47,500 nt of DNA from Cryptomeria japonica (Eukaryota; Streptophyta; Pinopsida; Cupressales; Cupressaceae), in assembly GCF_030272615.1 (NCBI RefSeq), contig NW_026729253.1:1-47500 (forward strand), read 5' to 3'. Shown piece by piece: positions 33,906 to 43,125 of the stretch. Numbering within the stretch: position 1 is the first letter of the stretch; every line of letters begins with the position of its first letter. The notes under the pieces are model-generated. The model ran no database searches. It was not told the DNA's origin and saw nothing but the letters and a program-made list of their open reading frames with translations. Made by a program: the position numbers and the translations under genes.

Positions 33906-34688
33906 CAATAGTTTCTATTGAACCTATTGGTTCTAGGCTTATTGTTTAGAAAATAAGGAAAGTTATTGTAGGCCTTATTTTTACACACATTAGCAGTATG
34001 TCCTTCTTTGAGATAATTAAAGCAAACAGGTTTAAACTTTTTCTTACCTTTATCCTTTGATGTTGGTTGCTTCTTTGATGCTACATCTTTTTTTCTAGAG
34101 GTTTCACCTTCCTCATAACTGGAGAAACCAAGTCCAATGGTATTCTTTACCGAATTAGTTGATTCAAGCTTTTGTTCCAGCTTAGCAGTACTCTGATTGA
34201 ATTTGGCAAGTATTTCCTTTAACTAAGTGAGTTCTTTGGAAATAGTAGCATTGGATTCCTTCAAGATTGCACTCTTAGAAATAGCCATGTTTAGTTCACC
34301 TTGCATGTCTTCTTTTTCAACTTTACTCCCTTGGAGATGAGCGGTAAGGGCACTGAGTTCTCACTTCAGCTTGGAGATCTCATGATCTTTGTCTTTTACT
34401 AGATCTTCAACTTTCCTTCGGTTCTCAAGCTCTTGGCACATTTTGATAGTCAGTCCTTCCAGTTCTCTTCTCAGGCTTCCATTGGATTCATTCAGTTTTT
34501 CAACTTCTTCAACTAGGGCATCCATTTCTACTTCATCGGAAGAACTATTTTCAGTAGGCTCCATTAGTTTCTCAGCATGCTCTCTTCTTTTTGCCAGAGA
34601 GGCTTTATATTTGACTTTGAGTTCATCATAGGCTTTCTCAGTCCGAGTGAGATGATGAGTAAGCTCCCTCCCAGTGTATTCCCCCATA
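33906..34688 (-). pseudogene. COP-2 gag-like ORF, N-terminal part (coiled coil, first zinc knuckle)
   Basis: From ATG 34688 (the frame is open back to the PBS): a long Glu/Lys/Leu coiled coil (about 34650-34160) with stops TGA near 34361 and TAG near 34222. Then a GLGFSSYEEGE segment, a Lys-rich linker and a knuckle CFNYLKEGHTANVC near 34027-33985 in which the second Cys is Tyr. The reading continues to NRNYC, where GYP-2 is inserted at ACAAT, and resumes at 15355. The usual copia gag UBN2 block between start and coiled coil is missing, so the front of gag looks deleted. Confidence 0.78.
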
Positions 34689-34723
34689 TCTCCTTGCAAG
34701 TGGTTAGACTTATAGAAAGGTTG

Positions 34724-34735
34724 GCTTTGATACCA
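34724..34735 (-). other. COP-2 primer binding site
   Basis: Minus strand TGGTATCAAAGC, one base (G to A) from the initiator-Met site TGGTATCAGAGC, two bases from the LTR. Confidence 0.88.
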
Positions 34736-34737
34736 AA

Positions 34738-35892
34738 TGATGAATACTAAGAGGGGGGGTGAATTAGTATACCAAAAAATACAGAACTCAAACTCTTAAA
34801 CAATTTAGCAGTTAACCAGTATAACTGATTCACTAACAAACTAGTTAAGAGAAATGCAAACCAAATAGAAAATAAATCATTCACCCACAAGAACACAATC
34901 ACCATAACACAAGATGTTTTGATGTGGAAACCCAAATGGGAAAAACCACGGTGAGCAGAAACCCACAAGTAACTATTTGTAGAATAGAAACCAGACAGGT
35001 TAAGGTCATACAATTGTTCTTCACCAGAATAGATCCTGTTAGGAATCTAGATCTCTGTTAGGAGATAAGTCCTGTTAAAGACTACCTTGTGAGAGGATTT
35101 CAGATCCATAGTTGTGAACCACCTTGTTAGAGGATTTACAAAGGCTTTTCCAGGCCTACCCGGTTAAGGTTTTCAGACTTGTCGAAGATATGAGTAATCA
35201 ACAATTAGATGATCTAGATACTAGCACAATATGCTTGGTTAGATCCTTGGTAGCTCATTGTTAATGCACATTTAGCATTAATTCAGTCTTCAATACCTCC
35301 ACACTCTATTTTTTCTCACAAACCTAATCTTCTCTTCTACGATTGCACATACAAAAACCTTATCAACTTCCACACCTAAAACCCTAGACATGATGTCCTT
35401 ATAAAAGAGTCTGATTTCATGTCGGTCCAATAGGATTACATTACAAGTTCCTAGGTTCAGTGCATCTAGACACATTTGGTAACATGACACAAAATCACCG
35501 TCAAAGTGTCGGTGGATGGTAACTCATCACAGAAATACCAGTTGGTAACTCATCACATAGTAATACTGGTTCATACATTTTACCGATTACCAGTTTGTCA
35601 AAATGAAGAATGGAAAAGTGTTAACTACTACTTTGTTCCTTTGTACCGCTTGAGATCTTTGAACTGCTTGAGGTCTTCATCCCACTTGTGGTCTTCATAC
35701 CGCTTGTGGTCTTCATATCGCTTGAGATCGGTAAACACTTTCTACAAAACACTGATAGTCTAAAGACTATAATACATAATACTGGTTGGAACAAATACCG
35801 GTTGAGCATAACTCATACATAAAGAGAGTGATCTCAAAGCAAGTGTGTGTCCATCAATGACAATCACAACATCATCATAAAAAATTCCAACA
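34738..35892 (-). repeat. COP-2 5' LTR
   Basis: 1155 bp, the same ends with TGTTGGAATTTTTT at the minus-strand start; the PBS lies two bases beyond its 3' end. Confidence 0.92.
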
Positions 35893-36699
35893 CTTTCTTC
35901 TTTGGTTGAGGAGAAGGGTTCTATTTATAGAAGAAATGGGGAAGTGAAGGGTTAAGATTGAACAATCTTAACAAGGGTTAGGATTGAAAGATATTCAATC
36001 CATGTGAGACTTTCAACCCAATACCATGTTGACAAGTGTCACCATGAGGAGGCTTGAGAGAAGAGATAAGGATCATTAAATGCTTGACGGGACATGATGG
36101 TTACCCTAGGGGGTTGGGTTAGGGTTGGGTTAATGGATATTCCTGTTATCCAAGGGATAAATGAATGTGCAAGGGTTAAATGGTTACCTTAGTCAAATAA
36201 ATAAATGCTTTGAAGAGACCCATGAGTCAAAATGATGGTTAATTTAGAGGAAAGTCTCTAACCAAAGGTAAAAGGTGAGTTAACCATAAATGGTTATGAA
36301 AGAGCCTTTAATGGTTTGGAAGACTCTAGAGGTTAACCATTTGAAGACATAAAGCCTTTAATGGTTATTGAAGACTTTGGAGGATGTTGAGAAGTGACTT
36401 CCTTTTATTTAGGAATGTGACAATGATTAGGATAGGAATAGGCTAATTAGAAGGAGTTAGAAGAATCTAGAAGGGATTTAGGCATGCAAGTGGATTTTGT
36501 AGGAGAATGCAAGTGGGAGGAATTTTGGGATTTTCAATTGAAATAAAATCATTTATTTCAATTAAATGGTGTAATTTGCATTTGGGTAGATATTTAAATA
36601 AATATTAATTTATTTAAATGTGAATGTGAATTTTGGATTTATCTAAATAAATCTTAATTTATTTACATGAGAAAAAGGAAGATAAAGCATTAAATGCTT

Positions 36700-36990
36700 G
36701 AAGACTTTGAGGGAAACCTTTAAAGGCTTAAGAAGACTCTAGAAAGAAGCCATTAAATTTGAAGACTTTAAGGGAAACCATTAAAGGCTTAAGAAGACTT
36801 TAGAAGGAAGTCATTGAGTTTTGGAGACTTTAAGGGAAACCATTAAAGGCTTGAGAAGAATTTAGAAGGAAACCATTAAGTTTGGAGACTTTAAGGGAAA
36901 CCATTAAAGGCTTAAGAACACTTAGAAGGAAGCCATTGAGTTTGAAGACTTTAAGGGAAACCATTAAAGGTTTCATGTGGGTGAGGATAA
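36700..36990. repeat. 61-bp tandem repeat within LTR X2
   Basis: AAGGGAAACCATTAAAGG recurs at 36709, 36770, 36832, 36893 and 36953, a spacing of 60-62 bp. X1 has only three irregularly spaced copies (about 4549-4680), so the array expanded or contracted between copies of the same LTR. Confidence 0.85.
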
Positions 36991-37339
36991 ATAGGATTTT
37001 AAATAAATAATTTATTTATTTAGCAACTTGCATTCGTAGGAAAATACAAATGGGTGGAGGATAAAGGTGATTTAAATAAATGTGAGAGATGGGATTTTGG
37101 GGGATTTAAATAAATATTAATTTATTTAAATGTGAGAGAAGATTTAATTAAACAAATATGATTTATTTATTTAATTAATGGTTTGAATTTGGTTAAGTGA
37201 ATTAAATCAAATAAATTGAATAATTTATTTAATTAATAGGAGAAGAGGGTTAAGGTAATTATTGATTGATGGTTAAATAATCAAATAAATACTAATTATT
37301 CATTTAATTAAGTGGACAGATTTATGTGACTACACAATC

Positions 37340-37660
37340 AAATCTCCAAAATTTCAATCAATCAAATTAATCCATCTTTCTAATCCGGTTATCCATTTTG
37401 TCATCAATCAATCATGCAATCAAATCAAATAAAATCTAATCTAGTCCAATTCAATCTAATCCAATCCAATCAAGTCCTAATCCAAGGACCAATCCAATCA
37501 ATCAATCATCCAATCAAATGAAATCCTAATCTAAGGACTAATCCAATCAAATCAAATCCAATCAAATCTAATCCATCATACGTCCTAATCCTCATCTTCA
37601 TAATCTTTCTCCTCGAAAATATATTCATCCAATTCCAATCTAATCCTTCACTCTCAACAT
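37340..37660. repeat. CAATC/AATCC-rich low-complexity stretch in GYP-1
   Basis: AATCCAATC and CAATCAAT units recur throughout, grading into the Ser/Pro-rich ORF. The same composition flanks the left side of X2 (9240-9482). Confidence 0.75.
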
Positions 37661-39660
37661 GACTACCCAGAATTTCAAAGCTTGACATGCGAAGATTCTC
37701 ATGGAAGTTCATGAATCTTCCTATCAAGTTATTTCCATAATCTCCCACCTACCTATCATACCTTCATCCATCTCACCTCAACACATTGCACCTAATCCCA
37801 ATCTATACCATATCTCCTATCCTTCCTCTACCTTCAACAAGGGAAATCCATCTTATTCCACATCCGTGTCCCCATATTATCCCTCATTTGCATATATACC
37901 TTCATCTCCCCCGCATCCATATCTCAATCCCTGTCCTACCACAATACATTCATTACCTCTACTCCCCATCCAAATCCTTTACTCCATAGTCCTACAATCA
38001 TTAATCCTAATTCCCCAATCCATTATCCTAATCCTCCATCCAATCCCAATCCTCCATCTAATCCCAATTCTCCATCTAATCCTAATCCTCCTAAAACCAT
38101 ATTGTCCACATCCTCCAAATCCATCATCCATAATCTTATCCAAGACATGCTAGCAAAGGAGACAAAATCCTCACCTCAAAGCAAAGTGGCCATGTCTCCT
38201 CAAGTCCTCCATCCACCCCAATCACCTCCACCTCAAAAAAAATCCCAATCCCCCACACTTAATGATACCCCCATTTCCCCATCTACTCACATCAAATCTT
38301 CCATATCTTCCTCCATCACACAATCCCCACAACTCCCAACATGCCAAAATCTTGTTCCAAAGCATGCTATCATAGAATACTCTCCATCTCACAATGCATC
38401 TCCCTCCACTCCATCTAATGATCTCATCCCCTCCACTTCCTCTCATGATCATATGATTCCTCTATCATCGCATGATCCTCTTCCATCTCATGATCCAATC
38501 ACCCCTCCCACTCCATCTCATGATACCCTCCCTAGTCAAGATCAAAGTATCCCTTCATCTCCATGTCATGATCCCAATCCATTTAAAGATCCTGATCTTC
38601 CTTCCATATTTCATCCCCCTCAAAATGGACTTGCATCTTGTATCCGAAATAATAAGGTTCCTCAAGATAATGCTCAAGATGTTGGTACATCCTTTATTCC
38701 TCCTAAATTCAAATTTCCCTCATACAAATCAAAATCCCGTTATCCCTCATCTTCTGCATCCATTTTCAGACCTTATGTTTGAAAGTTACACCCTTCATTC
38801 CTTCCATCCATTTTGGGCCCCTATGTTCTGATGCTCAATCCTACATCCCTTCCATCAATATTGGGTCCTTACATCCCTCCATCCACCACCCCATCACCTC
38901 AAACAATCCCTAAGCAAGATCAACAAAGGAACACATCCTTGAATTCCTCCCAACACTCTCTTTCCACCATCCCATCCATAAAATCCATGAATCCTTCATC
39001 CTCATGCACCCATCCCATTGCTATTGGAAGCAATTTCGATGCCCAATCTAAAAAGCATAAAGCTCAAAATCCACAAAATCAAAGGATCAACATGTCCCCT
39101 CCAAACGACATGCTCAAAACAAAAATATGATCCGAAAGAAAGAAAAATAAAAAAGGCCACAAAGGCCCCAAAAGAAAAAATCAAAAACTATGTGGATTCC
39201 CAAAGAAGCAATGCATCCCAAAGAAAACTCAAAATCGGCATCCAAACTAGCTAATCCAAAAGCTCCATCCATTCATAAATCCTCCAATCCTCCATTAGAT
39301 ACTTATCCATCTTCAAAATCAATTTTGGGTCCTTATGTCCCAAAATCTACCATCCTAACTCCATCATCCCCCTCTTCTATTTTGGGTCCACATTTCCCAA
39401 AATCCACACTCTATCTCCCATCTAATTCAAAACACTCTCCTCTACTACTCCACCACTCTTCAAGGTGTCTTTCAATATTGATCTTCCACACATTCTTCAA
39501 AACCCCATCCATTATCCACCATCCACTTTTCACAATCCCATTCCATTAGTCCAATCCTTTCCAAATCCCTATCTTCCATCGCTTATCCATTTCATCTCCC
39601 CAATTATTGTTACCAACATCTATGAGCATACCTCTAGTTCAAAGAAATGCTAAGGGATAC
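37659..39660 (+). pseudogene. GYP-1 Ser/Pro/Asn-rich ORF of unknown function, broken
   Basis: Reads from ATG 37659 (MTTQNFKA, then TGA) through a Pro/Tyr/Ser-rich part, shifts frame near 37970, then runs in one frame 37975-39130 with one TGA at about 38780, and shifts twice more near 39130-39250 before ending near 39650. Features: tandem NPNPPSNPNSPS units (about 38030-38090), SHD(P/H)-rich repeats (38420-38570), four SILGPY(V/I)P-like motifs (about 38805, 38860, 39315, 39385) and a basic KERKIKKATKAPKEK patch near 39140. No family recognised. Length without breaks is about 660 residues. Its position between leader and 3' region, where gag-pol would be, suggests it is the element's only protein, perhaps an extreme gag remnant; I cannot prove either. 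Confidence 0.5.
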
Positions 39661-41584
39661 CATCTATGGAACTAGATTCTTGAGTCCTCCCTTCCTCCTT
39701 CACGCATCCACTATATTCCATATCCACTCATCCTCATCTTTATCTGTCCAAACTATTCAAAAATCCAAAAATAAAAAAAATAAAAAAAATCAAGAAAAAA
39801 AAATCAAAAAATAAAAAATAAAAAAAAGTAAAGAAAAATCATTTCATCCAATGGTGAAACCACTTCTTGTGGCACCTAGGGTAAGTACCATGATTAAAAC
39901 TTGGCAAACAAGCGTCATGTGTAATCCCCTCATCCCCTTGCACTCTACACTTGGGGGCAAGCTTCATCCATGCAATCCTCCCATCCATCTACATCATGTC
40001 TAGGTCCATTCTCCTTTCCTATCTTTGATCTTGACTATCCTGTCCATATCCTCCATCTCATAGCCCTCATCCTATCAAAATGAATCCTTCATTCCTATCT
40101 TTTGTCTTGATCATATAAGAGGCAAAATAATTTATATGCATGCATGCTTTGGAAAACACAAGCCTTAATCCTATACCATCCATATTCAATACACATTATC
40201 CTCCCACGTCATACATCTTTATCCACCATTCATTGCATCCTTAATTCCACTACCTCTAGTGTGGGGCATTGCACTCCTTTGCAGCATATTCCTTGGGTCT
40301 CCATCACCATACCCTCCATCCTTTATTCCTCCATTTCCTATCCATATCCATCCACTTTATCCATCTATCCAAACAATATCTTCATCTAGTCATCCATCCA
40401 TCCTTTTACCAATCCTTGGTTTTCCCTTGTCATTGGTTCTAGTCAATCAAATCCTATCCACCCCATCCTATCCAATTTCAAATCCAATCCTATCTTATCC
40501 AATCATATTCTCCATCTCTTCCAATTCAATCATTAATCCCATCCCCTATCCAATCCTACTCAATCATCCATCCCCCTTTTTCATCCTATCTAATCATTTA
40601 CCCTTCTTCCAATCCTATCCAATCCATCAAACTGAGCTTTCCCCATCTATCTAAGCTCACAGTGATTTGTGCCTAATCCAAGCACCCATCCATACTACAC
40701 TAGTAAAATGCAAGTGGCAATCCTCTCATTTGCAGACCTTGTGCATCCAACTTGTCTTTTTTCATCCATCAGTCAATCCATCGCTTGCCCATTGGGATGC
40801 CTCCTTCCCTAGTCTGATAGTTTATCCAAATCCATGTCCTACTCTTGGAAAAAGATATCAGTTGGTCATGTGCATCTTGTTTGCATGCTTGATCTTTTCA
40901 CTTTATTTTCATCTTGTGTCCCAGGACTATACTTGTTCAAGACTACCTTGATCATCTTATATCTTGGTATGTCTTGGTTGGTGTATAATGGGGCATAGTT
41001 TTCATGGCATGGTGTGTTTGAAGGTCTTCCTTGTACGAACCGACAACCCTGCATTAGTGTTTATCAACACTTGCATGATTGTGTGCAAGGCATTCCTATT
41101 TGATTGAGCGTCATTCCATGCCTCGGATCTTCATATCATCCTGGTTCTTATAATTAGTGGTGTAGAGTATCCATGGAAATATCAAATCTAGGTTTTTTCT
41201 CTATACTTCCTCAACAAGAAATCCAATCCATTTATCATTTCTTTGTCTCATTTCATTCACAACATTCCAACCCATCCTAGTTCCCTCTTTCATTATCTTC
41301 ATCCTTTCATCACTTATTCTTCTAATTCCTTTCGAGAGAACACCCATGTTATTCGAACCCACATGTCCTCTTGAGGGGGCATACCGCTGCTTCCTCATCA
41401 TCCTTCCTCCTTATCATTCTTCCTCATTATCATTCTTCATCATCCCATGACTGGGGCATCATGCTACTAGTCCTTATCATTTTTCTTCATCTCATGACTA
41501 GGGCATCATGCTACTAGTCCTTATCCTTTTCCTCCACTATGTTTTACTCTTCTTTGATATAACATCATTTCATGACGCTATATC
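39661..41584 (+). other. GYP-1 3' region with purine-rich GGGGCA blocks
   Basis: An A-rich stretch (39750-39840), then ACTTGGCAAACAAGC near 39900, resembling the GYP-2 sequence after pol (26640-26760). GGGGCA blocks recur at about 39955, 40262, 40990, 41375, 41455 and 41505 ahead of the true tract. A direct repeat of about 40 bp around CATCATGCTACTAGTCC lies at 41440-41530. No protein-coding signal. Confidence 0.6.
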
Positions 41585-41598
41585 AAAGAGGGGCAAAA
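41585..41598 (+). other. GYP-1 polypurine tract
   Basis: AAAGAGGGGCAAAA directly abuts the 3' LTR. Its first 13 bases are identical to the GYP-2 tract (32806-32818). Confidence 0.85.
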
Positions 41599-42584
41599 TA
41601 TAGACACCTATAATTAATATTTAATTAACTTAAGCCTATCAATATAATTAATTGACTTAATTATGTTATCCTTATTCCTCTCAGAATCAATTAAATCTAA
41701 TTTAATTAATCCTGTCACTATTGTCCAATAATTAATTTATCAAATAAATTAATTATTCCCCTATTCTTCTAAAGTCCCCTCCAATAATTATTTCCTCTAA
41801 ACCCACTCAGTTAATTAATTCTAATTAATTAACCTAGTCATGTGATTCCTACAAATCACTTTACCCAATCCCACTCAACCTAATTAATCCTTATTGAATC
41901 TCTCATAATCATGCTTATCATTATCCCTCAATTCTTAATTCCCACTCATGTCACATCAACATTGAGTCTCTCAAAGAAATTCAAATTTCTTTGAATCCCT
42001 CAATGCATCCTTATTTTGGAATTTTTAATTTCTCATATTTGAAATTCAAATTTTTGCCCCCTTTTCCCAAGGAATTTTATATTCCTGTTTATTTTCCCAA
42101 GGCACCCTTGATCCATGCCTTCGATCTAAAATCAATTTCAAACCTTCATGATCAAATCAATCTTGGCCCTCCATTGGCCTCATCAAATCTATAAATTGGA
42201 GCTTATTCTCCTCACAAACAATCCCCTTCTCATGCATTGTTACGCTACTCTTTTCTCCTCTCTCTTCATAATCCTCTACCAAATCCATCCATCTTTAATC
42301 CATCACTCAAATCCAATCCTATCAAATCCATCAATTCTTGTTGAGAAAAGGAGATCAATCCACATCCAAATCAAGCAAGCAGCACATCAAGTGGAGCATC
42401 AAGGGCACATCCTCATCATCCACTTCATCAAGCTCAATCCAAGGGAGAGGTAAAAATAAAAAGGTATAATCTTTGTCTTCATGTTTTTATGTGGTTTTAT
42501 TCATGTTTCATGCTTTAATATCTTTTAGTGTTTTATTTGTGCACTAACCACCTGAATCCACCTTGTTGGTTTTTGCCCTCTTCA
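41599..42584 (+). repeat. GYP-1 3' LTR
   Basis: TATAGACACC (terminal TG mutated to TA) ... CTCTTCA, 986 bp, then the duplication GAAGG. TATAAATTGG at about 42190 corresponds to the candidate TATA box of the 5' copy. Confidence 0.93.
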
Positions 42585-42589
42585 GAAGG

Positions 42590-43068
42590 TTCAAGGAAGG
42601 TTTGAAGGTGTTTATCTGAGCTTAAACTGATACTGGATTCAACATTGTAGATGCACTTTGAAGTAGTACATTTTCTAGGATTTAACCATCCTATTGTAGT
42701 CATTGTGACTCCTATTTGAGCAGTGCACTATAGGTGGTTGGCCTTTCTGCATGTGCAAACCCCATTTGTATACACATACTATCTACAGTAGTATCATCTG
42801 ATGGTGGGTAAGGTTTCCCACCATGGATTTTCCTTTTATAGGGTTTCCACGTCAAAAATTTGTGTGTTATGAGTTGTGGATGTTGTTTCTCTTTCTGTTT
42901 CATGCATTAAGTTTCACCAGAATTGATATTCACTGTTAAAATGTTTAACCAGCATTAAGATTGGTTTACCGGTATTAAGTATTAAGTTGAAGTAATTTAT
43001 AATTGGGTTGAAATTTATTGATAGCTGATTCATCCCCCCCCTCTCAATTTTCCTTTCGGTTCCTAACA
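42590..43068 (+). repeat. COP-1 5' LTR, second part
   Basis: Continues the LTR after the second GAAGG copy (42585-42589) and ends with a C-tract (CCCCCCCC) and CCTAACA just before the PBS. Total LTR length without the insertion is about 1065 bp. Confidence 0.85.
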
Positions 43069-43070
43069 AT

Positions 43071-43082
43071 TGGTATCAGAGC
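43071..43082 (+). other. COP-1 primer binding site (initiator tRNA-Met)
   Basis: TGGTATCAGAGC, two bases after the LTR end, is complementary to the 3' end of plant initiator tRNA-Met and is the standard copia priming site. Confidence 0.93.
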
Positions 43083-43125
43083 TAAGTCCTCTTTTTGCAG
43101 AAGCCTAACAGCTTGAGGAGATCCT

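Larger units (their letters stand above)
9870..35892 (-). mobile_element. COP-2, copia-like LTR element without pol, carrying a second ORF
   Basis: Minus strand: 5' LTR 34738-35892 (starts TGTTGG), PBS 34724-34735, gag-like ORF (34688 to 33906, then 15355 to 14856), an extra ORF (14408 to about 11312), polypurine tract 10996-11009, 3' LTR 9870-10995. Target duplication CTTTT/CTTTC inside LTR X2. LTR form, Met PBS and purine tract resemble COP-1, but protease, integrase, RT and RNase H are absent, so it depended on partners. GYP-2 is inserted in the gag-like ORF. Hand comparison of two LTR stretches (about 570 bases) gives about 37 differences. Confidence 0.88.
9483..37334 (-). repeat. Solo LTR X2, split by COP-2 (parts 9483-9869 and 35893-37334)
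   Basis: Starts TGATGTCATGG and ends GTGACTACA like X1, about 1.83 kb without the insertion, flanked by CAATC (9478-9482, 37335-37339). The surrounding GYP-1 sequence is rich in CAATC, so that duplication alone is weak; the LTR ends and similarity to X1 are the stronger evidence. COP-2 inserted just beyond the TATA region with duplication CTTTT/CTTTC (9865-9869, 35893-35897). The part 36700-36975 has five 61-bp tandem units. Confidence 0.85.
6407..42584 (+). mobile_element. GYP-1, large LTR element lacking recognisable gag-pol
   Basis: LTRs 6407-7394 and 41599-42584, target duplication GAAGG on both sides, and the polypurine tract AAAGAGGGGCAAAA directly before the 3' LTR. The internal region (7395-9482 plus 37335-41598 after removing X2) holds a gypsy-type leader shared with GYP-2, a Ser/Pro-rich ORF and a long 3' region. 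No RT, integrase or protease motif was found on either strand. This fits a non-autonomous large retrotransposon derivative that may use GYP-2-like proteins (inference). Two hand-aligned LTR stretches (about 595 bases) show about 28 differences. Confidence 0.88.

Noticed and set aside
34389-34631. Plus-strand Ser/Phe-rich ORF
   Set aside because: Complement of the coiled coil in the COP-2 gag-like ORF.
37335-37339. CAATC as a firm target-site duplication for X2
   Set aside because: Kept only as weak evidence, because CAATC is very common in the flanking GYP-1 sequence.
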